Part shown: piece by piece, positions 10,077 through 20,608 of the stretch
Position numbering within the stretch: position 1 is the stretch's first letter
Layout: each line of letters starts with the position of its first letter
From: Panax quinquefolius
Lineage: Eukaryota; Streptophyta; Magnoliopsida; Apiales; Araliaceae
NCBI GenBank assembly: GCA_020205615.1
Contig: CM035151.1
Location: forward strand, 41,846,977-41,910,976
Reading direction: 5' to 3'
DNA: 64,000 bases
Program-made: the position numbers and the translations under genes
Notes under the pieces: model-generated
Database searches by the model: none
Told to the model about the DNA's origin: nothing
The model's input: only the letters and a program-made list of their open reading frames with translations

Positions 10077-12493
10077 TGTGAGACCCCAGATTTTATCAAT
10101 AAAGATTTAAATTTTGTCGAAATAATTTTTAATATTATGGTGTGAATTTGAGATAATATTATAGTTGTGGGTAGTATTTATAAATTTTGCAAAGTATGCA
10201 AGTGGTTATATTATATTCGATTGGCCTGGGGAATATTCGGTTTAGCGAGGAATATTAAAGACAACGACTCAATCATTGGTGGACCCCTACAACAAAATTA
10301 TTGTCGGATCGAGAAAATGACAAAAATATTTTATTGAAATAACGACGGAAGTTTTACCGTTGATCTTGTTGAACTACTCGGTAGTAAAAGTACAAAGAAT
10401 ACGTGTGGTTGCATAGAAAGCACACCGGTATTGATTATTGATGCTTATGTGAGAAGTCACTCGGTTTGATTCCATTATTGTCGATTAATAATATGAATTA
10501 TTATAGCGATAATGACGTTTTGTTTTATTCAGTATATTTAACGTAATAAAATGTAAACATCTTTTATATAAAATGAATACTTTATTAAAGTTATTCTATA
10601 AATAGAATATATTATATTTTATTATGCATAGTGTTGCATAGTGTTTTGCATAGTGTTGCATAGTGTTTGCATAGTAAATGTTTTTATATAAATAGAATAT
10701 ATTATATTTTATTTAAAAGATTTTGCTTTAAATATGGACCGTCAGATTAAAGTAAATCAATCTGGACCGTTCATGGATTAATTACTATGCATTCTATTTT
10801 CCTATAAATAGAAGCTCATTCCTTCATTATTTTCTTACAAATTCACTGAAACTCTAGAGAGAGAAATTATAGAGAGAAGCTATAGAGAGAAAATCTATAG
10901 AGAGAAAGAAGAAAAGTATTCTGCTACTTCACTTTGCCAATATTTAGTTCTTCTAAGGTAAGGGTATTATTTATTGTGCCGTCAGGGTGTTATTCTTTCT
11001 TATTCATGAAGAGAACTTCGTTATTCCATTCCATTATTATTATTCATTGGAATAACTCGTAAAAGTTATATACCCTATACATAACCTTGTATATGCGGCA
11101 TATACCCTATACTTGGTGAAATCCTTATGTTATTCCATTCTTATTTATTACATTGGAATAACTCAGATAATGCTGAATCCCCTATACTTGGTGATCTTCA
11201 TTATTATTCCATTCTTTATTATTCGTTGGAATATCCTGTTGTGTGTTTTACAGGACTGGTTCCATTGTTTATTATTCCGCATTTATTATTACGTTGGAAT
11301 ATCCTCATCACGTGTGTTTTACATTCGGACTGGTTCCATTGTTTATTATTCAAAGTTCCATTTATTATTCATTTGGATCATATTGTGAATTTCACGACTT
11401 GGTTTCGTTATTATTATACATTGAATAACCTTGCCTATGCGGAAGTCGCGCATGCATGGTGATTTCTTTTGTTATTCCATTCTTTATTATACCCAGGTTG
11501 GTTAAAACTTTGACTTCTATACTCCATGAAATTAGTAGAATATCCTTGATATTTGCGTTTCATCCAAAGATCTTTCATGGAAATATTCTTCCGATCATTC
11601 TTGAATTTTACTTTACAAAACAAAGATCTTGTTGACAATTTGGACGTTACTAATTCTCGGATAAAATAATTCTTGAACTTGTTTTATTGAATTATTATGT
11701 CATTGTCATCATCCTCATGATATATTATGTTATCTTTCGCTTACGTGCATAGATGAACTTAGTATGATTATAACCGAGGATCATTCGGTATAATCATGGC
11801 TTGTTATAAATGATGTGATAAAAGTCCTCAAAGTATTTGTGAATGCGTTGATGGATAGTTTTGGTATGATTATGACCGGGGGTGATTCGGTATAGTCATG
11901 ACCATTGATAATTTGATGAAAATCCTTGACCGTGGTACGTGGATGATTAGATGTGGTGGTTTATTTATTGTCGAGTCTCAAATGATAAAAAAATTGATGA
12001 AAACCTTTTAAAACCTAAAAGATAGTAGATTTTATTCTCTACTTGACTCTTTTAATGGATTGCATATTCGGCCGCAGATTAAACCGGTTGTCTATTGTAT
12101 TTTATCGGTTTAACATTGTTGAAGGCTAATGATAATTTATTCTCGCATTATCTTAGTCATAATATTTCTCATTGGGCTAGTTGAGCTCACCCTTTCTTTC
12201 ACCGTTCTCTTCGTGAAATGAGAACATAGCCGGGACTTAGTGTGGGAGCGGAGTAATGGTCCGAGAGGATAGCATTAGTAGTCCTCACTATTTCGTGAAA
12301 TAGTGTGATAATAGTTGTAATGAGGACTCCTTTTGAGTTTGTATAATATCTAGTAGACAATATTTGTATCCAAACTCACGCTTTATGTCGTATCGCATAC
12401 GGCAGCTTAGGTTAATAAGTTGTATTTGAATTTATGTACCATGTAAGTGGCGACCCAAGATGGGTGACGATACCTAATTTTGGGGGCGTCACA
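10077..12493 (+). mobile_element. Family A tandem, LTR 2 (shared central LTR)
   Basis: This 2417-bp LTR runs from TGTGAGACCCC to CGTCACA. It serves as 3' LTR of unit 1 and 5' LTR of unit 2: a purine tract precedes it and a primer site follows it. The TATA box is at 10803-10810. It has no target duplication of its own. Confidence 0.9.
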
Positions 12494-12513
12494 TTGCTAT
12501 CGAGCTTAGGATA
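12494..12513 (+). promoter_or_regulatory. Primer binding site (A, unit 2)
   Basis: TTGCTATCGAGCTTAGG follows the central LTR. It equals the unit 1 site apart from G-to-C at one base and a one-base shortening. Confidence 0.75.
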
Positions 12514-12673
12514 TGATCTCTAGCTAAGATGTGAGACAAGAACTAGGAGGGAGAGGCGGGAATTCTTCGCTAGTATGACCTACCTAAGTTTATGTGGTAT
12601 TTATTTGGCTCATCGAGTATAGAGATAATATGTGATATGTTATTTAACCCATGTTTGGTGGCAGTATTTGAAA

Positions 12674-13075
12674 ATGACATCTAAAAATATTGAGATAAGC
12701 AATGAAGCACATGAGACCGTTGAGTCAGCTCAACCAAAAGGTAATGAGCAATATCACGATAATAATCATACCGGTGGCAACGGTCATCGGAACAATGATA
12801 ACCATCGTGGGGGAAATTATCATGTCAAGAATGGTAACCATTTCGGTGGTAATCATGACCAAGATAATAAGAATGGACATTTCAAGAAGAGAGGGTTCAA
12901 CAATGACGTGAAGACGCTTAAGCATCAAGACCGCTTCAAAGGAAGAAGAACGACCACCGGTCGTATGTTTCAAATACGGGACAGAGGGACACATCCGTCA
13001 AAACCTGACGCAAGAATCCAAAGCGTGTTTTAATTGCGGAAGAGAAGGTCACTTAGCTCGATTTTGTCATATAGT
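12674..13075 (+). pseudogene. Gag remnant lacking the capsid core (A, unit 2)
   Basis: It starts at ATG 12674 (MTSKNIEISNEAHETVESAQ) and continues in one frame to 13033. It has the same capsid deletion as unit 1 and then the Asn/His/Gly-rich segment (NGNHFGGNHDQDNKNGHFKK). This copy keeps a longer open frame than unit 1. The intact knuckle CFNCGREGHLARFC lies at about 13027-13068 in a shifted frame. A short RNA-binding-like peptide is possible in principle; I see no proof that it is made. Confidence 0.75.
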
Positions 13076-13099
13076 GAAGTCCAAGTCCAATTGAGATAG

Positions 13100-13560
13100 T
13101 GATGCCAAAGGATGTCCTGCATGAAGCCAAAGCCGGTAGTTTAAAGAGAGCGCTTTTTTTTTCTCGTGACGAGGAACCCGAATAAAATTATCACGGGTAA
13201 GTTAATCATAAGCTTCATGAAGTCTATATCGTATTCGATACCTGGTTCTACCTATTATTTTATCTCTCTTGCTTGCGCTCAACGCTTAAATTTGACTCGG
13301 AGAAATTGGACTTTGATTTATCTGTTTAAACTTAGTTGGGAGAAACCTTCGTTACCTCCACTGTTTATAAATCTTGTTGATTCAAATCGAAACTTTCACG
13401 TTACCTGTCAATCTTATCTCTTTGAAAATACTTGCCTTTGATTTTAGGAATCAATTGGTTAACTACTCATCATGCTTTTCGTAAGGTTGTTAGCTTTTAT
13501 ATTTATAACAACCCCTGCTATACCTAATTCAAAGTAACCAAACCCTAAAATTAATCATTG
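13100..13560 (+). pseudogene. Retropepsin remnant (A, unit 2)
   Basis: It begins with NPNKIITGKLI and has IPGSTYYFISLACAQRLNL. An inserted base at 13240 shifts the frame exactly at the catalytic site, so the DTG of unit 1 is not read. The frame runs to about 13441. The INWL-like region follows at 13447-13465. Confidence 0.75.
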
Positions 13561-13794
13561 TCATATCAAGCCATAAGTAAAGAGCCCCGAACCTTTCGTT
13601 GTTGACTTCCTTGTGTGGAATGCACCGAAGCCAGACTTTCTGTAGGCAACATCGTGAATGAAGATGGCAAGTTTATAGGTATCATTGTGAGGTGCTATCT
13701 AGGTTAAGGGATAGAAGTCACAGTTGGTATCAATGTGACGTACTATCCAAGTCTTGGATGAGAGTCACAGTTTTGAATGATATTTCTATTATTA

Positions 13795-13930
13795 ATAAAT
13801 TTCCTGGCGTATTCTTGAAGACTTCTTAGCCTACTTAGAGCGTGAAATCGAATTTTGTATTGACCCCAAAGACAAAAACCCATTTCTTAAACCCTCAAAT
13901 ATTTCTTCAACTAAAAGGATGCATTTACGT
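13795..13930 (+). pseudogene. Scar joining pre-RT to RNase H (A, unit 2)
   Basis: The junction is the same as in unit 1: a [13 protein letters not shown] stretch, then sequence resembling KYFFTQKE of RNase H, with RT missing. Confidence 0.75.
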
Positions 13931-15060
13931 GGATTATGATGAAAGTCATAATAAAAGCATTGGACTAATGAAAATCATGGGTATACGTGGTATTAGTAAG
14001 TGTTATAATGAGTTATGTTGGTTAGTATGTGAAAACATGAAAGTTTCTTAGAAATCACAAAGAGTTGAAAATCAGATTTTGGTGAAAAACGTAACATGAA
14101 ATTCAATTGACCATATCTCCTATTATATTTTGAATTTTTGAATGTGATCAAGTCCTAGAGTTAGATCTATGAGTTACCTAACTAATCCAAGTGCAATTAC
14201 TGGAAAAGGTGTTGTAGATTTTTGTGTGGACTGATTTTAGCAAAGGAGTGCAAAGCTGCAAAAACCAAAAAAGCTTCTGCCAAGATTTTAGAGAGGCTGT
14301 TTCGGCCACTTAAATTCTGAGAAAAATTCTGGCCTTTTGGGACATGAAGGTATATGGTATAAAGTACGTCCTGTCCAAAAATGAGCTCATTCTGACTTAA
14401 AATGAGCAAGTTATGACTATTTCAATATTTAGGTTTTTCCGACGAAAAACGCTATAACCGGAGTTCTATAACTCCGATGACCATGAAATTTAAACTAGAA
14501 GCTCACGTTAACATGTGTAAGATTCTGCCAAGATTTGGGAATTTTTAGAGTTATCCTTGAGGTAGCTAATTTCTTAAGGAATTAATTGGAAATTGATTTT
14601 TGAAAAATAGTAAATGAATTTTAAAAATTCCGAGAAAAATATATTTTCATTATGGGAGTATATTATGCTAAATCCCAGAAAAGAAATATTTTTGGGACTG
14701 ATTTGGTATTTTTCATGAAAATAGTTTAGTTACGAACATATGAGTTAAAAATGTTATGTGAAGTAACAAAGTTGAAAATAGGATTTTATGGCTAGAGAAT
14801 CCTATATAGAGTATATGCATATTTTTTTGATGAGGGATTTGATAATTGGTGATGATATCTTATGAGTATGGCATTTTGAATGATTAAATGCATTATATGG
14901 TAAAAGCGTAAACAATTGAGATAAATTGTTTATAAATTTAAAAAGTGATTAAAATATTGTTATAATATTAATGATATTTGATTATGAGATTATTAAGTGA
15001 TTGATAACATAGGGATATTCTTGAATCCTGGATAAATTATATTATAAATGTTTAATATTT
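13930..15060 (+). other. Non-coding module of family A, unit 2
   Basis: This is the counterpart of 7400-8530. I see no coding signal, no RNA gene and no tandem repeat. It differs from unit 1 by scattered substitutions and single-base indels. Confidence 0.7.
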
Positions 15061-15850
15061 ATCCTTTATCTCATTTGATTGATTCTTTATATCATTATCC
15101 TCATGCTTATATTATGTTGAAAGTCATCGTGGGCTCTGTGGTGCATAGATGGACTTGATATGATTATGACTAGGGATTGTTCGGTATAATCATAACCGTA
15201 ATTGAAAACACGATTATCTTTGGCCGTAGTGCATGGATAATTTGTGGTCGTGATACTAATGAATACACGATTATCTTTGGCCGTAGTGCATGGATAATTT
15301 GTGGTCGTGATACTAATGAATACACGATTATCTTTGGCCATAGTGCATGGATAATTTGTGGTCGTGATACTAATGAATACACGATTATCTTTTTGGTCGT
15401 AGTGCATGGATAATTTGTGGTCGTGATACTAATGAATACACGATTATCTTTGGCCGTAGTGCATGGATAATTTGTGGTCGTGATACTAATGAATACACGA
15501 TTATCTTTGGCCGTAGTGCATGGATAATTTGTGGTCGTGATACTAATGAATACACGATTATCTTTGGTCGTAGTGCATGGATAATTTGTGGTCGTGATAC
15601 TAATGAATACACGATTATCTTTGGTCGTAGTGCATGGATAATTTGTGGTCGTGATACTAATGAATACACGATTATCTTTGTCAGTAGTGCATGGATAATT
15701 TGTGGTCGTGATACTAATGAATACACGATTATCTTTGGCCGTAGTGCATGGATAATTGTGGTCGTGATACTAATGAATACACGATTATCTTTGGTCGTAG
15801 TGCATGGATAATTCGTGGTCGTGATACTAATGAATATCCTTGGCCTGTAG
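15060..15850 (+). repeat. LTR-derived block with an 11-copy 57-bp array (A, unit 2)
   Basis: The layout matches 8530-9690, but only about 11 units are present (15189-15850). The third unit has the CATAGTG variant, which is also the third-unit variant of unit 1. The two arrays therefore share their left edge and differ by later gain or loss to the right. Confidence 0.92.
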
Positions 15851-16275
15851 TGCAGGGATGATTCGATGATATGGATTAATTATTGAGCTGAGTCTCAGCA
15901 ATGAAATATTAATTCATGGATGTGGTAAAAGTCATCTTTGGCCGTAGTGCATTGATAGACTTGGTATGATTATGACCACGGATTATTCGATATAATCATG
16001 ACCGTAATTGAAAAACACGAATATCCTTAGCCGAGAGTGCATGAATAATTCATGGTTGTGATACTATTAAGTCGAGTCTCAAAGATTATTGGTTTTCTGA
16101 TTGTATATCTTTGGCTCAGTAGTGCAAAGATGAATTGTTAATGAATATCTTTGGCCGGATTGCAAAAATGAATTTAATGTTTTCAACGATAAAGGTATTC
16201 AAGGTATCCTCACCCCTTTATCATACCAGGTACGTACCCTAATTTTGAGGGCGAAATTCCATAAGGAGGGGAGAT
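15851..16275 (+). other. LTR-like block, pol tail and purine tract (A, unit 2)
   Basis: This is the counterpart of 9691-10076. It has diverged LTR-like sequence with a hairpin near 15964-16001, then a pol 3' tail, then ATAAGGAGGGGAGAT at 16261-16275 as polypurine tract. Confidence 0.7.
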
Positions 16276-18696
16276 TGTGAGACCCCAGATTTTATCAATA
16301 AAGATTTAAATTTTGTCGAAATAATTTTTAATATTATGGTGTGAATTTGAGATAATATTATAGTTGTGGGTAGTATTTATAAATTTTGCAAAGTATGCAA
16401 GTGGTTATATTATATTCGATTGGTCGGGGAATATTCGGTTTAGCAGGGAATATTCGTACAACGACTCAATCATTGGTGGACCCCACAACAGAATTATTGT
16501 CGGATTGAGAAAATGACAAAAATATTTTATTGAAATAACGACGGAAGTTTTACCGTTGATACTGTTGAACTACTCGGTAGTAAAAGTACAGTAATACGTG
16601 TGGTTGCATAGTAGCACACGGTATTGATTATTGATGCTTATGTGAGAAGTCACTCAGTTTGATTCCATTATTGTCGATTAATAATATGAATTATTATAGC
16701 GATAATGACGTTTTGTTTTATTCAGATTATTAACGTAATAAAACAGAAACATCTTTTTATATAAAACAGAATACTTTATTAAAGTTATTCTATAAATAGA
16801 ATATATTATATTTTATTATGCATAGTGTTGCATAGTGTTTTGCATAGTGTTGCATAGTGTTTGCATAGTAAATGTTTTTATATAAATAGAATATATTATA
16901 TTTTATTTAAAAGATTTTGCTTTAAATATGGACCGTCAGATTAAAGTAAATCAATCTGGACCGTTCATGGATTAATTACTATGCATTTTATTTTCCTATA
17001 AAATAAGCTCATTCCTTCATTATTTTCTTACTTAATTCACTTTAAACTCTAGAGAGAGAAATTATAGAGAGAAGCTATAGAGAGAAAATCTATAGAGAGA
17101 AAGAAGAAAAGTATTCTGCTACTTCACTTTGCCAATATTTAGTTCTTCTAAGGTAAGGGGTATTATTTATTGTACCCGTCCGGGGTGTTATTCTTTCTTA
17201 TTCATGAAGAGAACTTCTGTTATTCCATTCATTATTATTCTGTTGGAATAACCTGTAAAAGTTGTATACCCTATACATAACTCAGATATGCGTGATACCC
17301 TATACTTGGTGAAATCCTTATGTTATTCCATTCTTATTTATTCTGTTGGAATAACTCAGATACTGTGAATCCCCTATACTTGGTGATCTTCTTTCGTTAT
17401 TCCATTCTTTATTATTTCGTTGGAATATCCTCGTCTGTATGTGTTTTGGGACACGGTTCCATTGTTTATTATTCCGCATTTATTATTCTCATTGGAATAT
17501 CCTCATCTGTGTGTTTTACACCGGACACGGTTCCATTGTTTATTATTCAAAGCATTTATTATTCTGTTGGATCATCCCCGCGATTGTGAATTTCACACGA
17601 CCGGTTCCGTTATTATTATTCTCGTTGGAATAACTCGTCATCGCTAAGTACCGCATGCATGGTGATTTCTTTTGTTATTCCATTCTTTATTATACCCGGT
17701 TGGTTAAAACTTTGACTTCTATACTCCATGAAATTAGTAGAATATCCTTGATATTTGCGTTTCATCCAAAGATCTTTTCATGGAAATATTCTTCCGATCA
17801 TTCTTGAATTTTACTTTACAAAACAAGATCTTGTTAACAATTGGACGTTACTAATTCTCGGATAAAATAATTCTTGAACTTGTTTTATTGAATTATTATG
17901 TCATTGTCATCATCCTCATGATATATTATGTTATCTTTGGCTTACGTATAGCATAGATGAACTTAGTATGATTATAACCGAGGATCATTCGGTATAATCA
18001 TGGCTTGTTATAAATGATGTGATAAAAGTCCTCGATTGGCACGTAATGCGTTGATGGATAGTTTTTGGTATGATTATGACCGGGGGTGATTCGGTATAGT
18101 CTTGACCATTGATAATTTGATGAAAATCCTTGACCGTGGTACGTGGATGATTAGATGTGGTGGTTTATTTATTAAGTCGAGTCTCGCCGATAAAAAATTG
18201 ATGAAAACCTTTTAAAACCTAAAAGATAGTAGATTTTATTTCTACTTGACTCTTTTAATGGATTGCATATTCCGCCGCAGATTAAACTGGTTGTTGTCTA
18301 TTGTATTTTATCGCTTAACATCGTTGAAGGCTAATGATAATTTATTACGCCTTATCTTAGTCATAATATTTCATCGGGCTAGTTGAGCTCACCCTTTCTT
18401 TCACTGTTCTCCTCAGGAAATGAGAACATAGCTGGGACGAGTCGGGGAACGGAGTAATTGTCCAGAGGATAGCATTAGTAGTCCTCACTATTCTGTGAAA
18501 TAGTGTGATAATAGTTGTAATGAGGACTCCTTTTGAGTTTGTATAATATCTAGTAGACAATATTTGTATTCAAACTCACGCTTTATGTCGTATTGCATAC
18601 CACTACAGTTAGGTTAATAAGTTGTATTTGAATTTATGTACCATGTAAGTGGCGACCCAAGATGGGTGACGTATACCTAATTTTGGGGGCGTCACA
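16276..18696 (+). mobile_element. Family A tandem, LTR 3 (3' LTR)
   Basis: This 2421-bp LTR runs from TGTGAGACCCC to GTCACA, followed by the right CATAG duplication. The TATA region is degenerate (TATAAAAT at 16997-17004). The 58-bp repeats lie at about 17270-17650 and hairpins at about 17969-18003 and 18067-18105. Confidence 0.9.
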
Positions 18697-18701
18697 CATA
18701 G
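18697..18701. repeat. Target-site duplication CATAG, right copy
   Basis: Partner of 3516-3520. Element C resumes with 'gctatgactttcccat', matching E at 49931. Confidence 0.92.
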
Positions 18702-19870
18702 GCTATGACTTTCCCATTTTGCATGAGAACACATCCTAACCATTTGCGAAGCATCATCGTGAGATGACAAATCCTCCGAACCGGATGGTATTGTCAAAAC
18801 AGTCTTGAAATGAGTCTCCTCTTGAGTTCTTGAAAACTCTTCTCACATTCCTCGCTCCAATGTAACTTTCAGATCTTTAAAGTCGGGTTGAGTTAGTGGA
18901 GTAGTGATTCGAGAAAACCCTTCTATTTAATCTCCGATAATAACCAACTAAGCCGAGAAAGCTACGACTTTCATCCATCGATTTAGGTTGCTCCCAGCTT
19001 TGAATAGCTTCAATCTTTGTTGGGTCAACAGATATTCCATGACTTGATACCACGTGCCCAAGGAATGCTACATCCTCAAGCCAGAACTCGCATTTCTTCA
19101 ACTTGGCATAAAGCTTATATTCACAAAGCTTTTGGAGTATTAGCCTCAAGTGTTGCTCATGATCTTCATGTGTTTTGGAATATATGAGGATGTCATCAAT
19201 AAAGACGACCCCAAAGTGATCCAAATATTCCTTGAATACCCAGTTCATTATATCCATGAAGGCAGCAGGAGCATTAGTCAATCCAAAGGACATGACTAGG
19301 AATTCATAATTCCCGTATCGAGTTCTGAAAGCCATCTTTGGAATGTCATCGGTTCTAATCTTTAATTGGTGATATCCGGAACAAAGATCAATCATTGAAA
19401 AGAATTTGGCTCCTTGCAACTGGTCAAATAGGTCATCAATACGTGGCAATGGGTAGCTATTTTTGATGGTGACATGATTCAACTTCCGATAATCAATACA
19501 AAGTCGCATACTCCCATCTTTCTTCTTCATGAATAGAACAGGAGCACCCCAAGGAGAATTACTAGGACGAATAAAGCCAATGTCTAACAATTCCTGCAAT
19601 TGGGTCTTTAACTCCTGAAGTTCAATAGGAGCCATTCGATATGGGGCTTTGGAAATGGGTTTTGTACCAGGTTCAAGGTCGATACAAAATTCAATTTCAC
19701 GCTCGGGGTAGGCCAGAAGTTCTTCGTGGAATACGTCAGAAATTCATTAACAATAGAAATATTATTCAAAACCGGCGTATTTTTGTTTAGATCTGTGACA
19801 TGAGCTAAGAAAGCTTGACATCCGTTTTTCAATAAATGAATAGCTTTATGGCTTGAGATGACAGTGATTG
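18702..19870 (-). pseudogene. Element C pol: reverse transcriptase and start of RNase H
   Basis: The main open frame is 19635-18877 (252 aa, minus). It begins in RT at [20 protein letters not shown] and contains [21 protein letters not shown] and [14 protein letters not shown]. The catalytic FIDDILIYS is at about 19183-19209, then [17 protein letters not shown]. The palm, with both active-site Asp, is intact in that frame. It is broken at [10 protein letters not shown], where an indel precedes the RNase H segment (18702-18880). A pre-RT linker with a frameshift is at 19608-19832. The element is inactive as it stands, but only lightly decayed. Confidence 0.85.
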
Positions 19871-19889
19871 ATTTTAATTGTTTGATTGC

Positions 19890-20285
19890 TTAAATTCGCA
19901 TAATAGGTCGATTAAGAATATGAAAGCTAACAACCTTACGAAAACAATCAATTTTTGCATGATGAGTAGTTAACCAATCAATCCCTAGAATTATATCAAA
20001 TGCAAGTATTTTTAATGCAATAAGATCAACAGGTAATGTGTGGGTACGATCTTGAACCAAACAAGACTTATAAACCGTGGATGTAATGAAGGTTTCTCCC
20101 AACGGAGTTTCCAGAGATATGTCAAAGTCTAATTTCTCCGGAGTCAAATTTAATCGTTGAGCGCAAGTAGGAGAAATAAAAGAATGGGTAGAACCGGTAC
20201 CAAATAAAGTATAGACTTCGCTAGAGTTTATGATAAGCTTACCCGTGATGACCTCATTCGGGTTCCTTGCTTTTTGGGAGGTCAC
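19890..20285 (-). pseudogene. Element C retropepsin with altered active site
   Basis: An open minus-strand frame of 131 aa covers KARNPNEVITGKLI, LFGTGSTHSFISPTCAQRLNL, LGETFITSTVYKSCLVQ and VILGIDWLTTHHAKIDCF-like sequence. The catalytic Asp of DTG is Gly here (GTG); element E has the same change, while A unit 1 and D keep Asp. The protease would be dead even if expressed. Confidence 0.8.
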
Positions 20286-20289
20286 AACA

Positions 20290-20608
20290 AACGCTCTCCT
20301 TCAGACTACCAAATTTTGACTTTTTCGGGACAAATTTTGGTGCTCCATCTTAGCTGAATTTGTCTTCGATGAATGAAAAAATCGGGCTAAGTGACCTTCT
20401 CTTCCACAATTATAACATACTTTGGACGGCATCGCGCAATTTGGACTGATGTGTCCCTCCCCTCCGCATTTAAAGCATATGATAGGTGGTATTTCACCTT
20501 CCTTAACAACGGGTGCTGGTGCTGACATCTTTCCATCATTGTTGAATCTCCTCTTTTTGAAATGTCCATTCTTATTATTTTGGCCCTGATTTCCACCGAA
20601 GTGATTAC
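20290..20608 (-). pseudogene. Element C gag, zinc-knuckle end
   Basis: The minus-strand frame 20528-20301 shows two CCHC knuckles, CFKCGGEGHISPNC and CYNCGREGHLARFF (last Cys lost). A basic stretch follows. Gag continues across element B at 32549; together they encode the nucleocapsid of C. Confidence 0.85.
20604..20608. repeat. Target-site duplication ATTAC, left copy
   Basis: ATTAC precedes the B LTR terminus and recurs at 32549-32553. Removing B and one ATTAC restores the gag sequence seen in E near 51848-51860. Confidence 0.92.

Larger units (their letters stand above)
3521..18696 (+). mobile_element. Family A tandem element, LTR-INT-LTR-INT-LTR (non-autonomous Ty3/gypsy)
   Basis: One insertion of 15,176 bp holds three LTRs (3521-5952, 10077-12493, 16276-18696) and two internal regions (5953-10076, 12494-16275). 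Each internal region starts with a primer site and ends with a purine tract. The outermost ends carry the single 5-bp duplication CATAG, so the whole block behaves as one insertion, or as one insertion enlarged later by unequal recombination. Both internal copies have the same coding deletions: the gag capsid core is gone, and retropepsin is joined to a scrap of RNase H. Integrase and the RT catalytic core are absent, so movement would need enzymes supplied by relatives such as C, D or E. The shared scars show the deletions predate the tandem. Confidence 0.9.
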
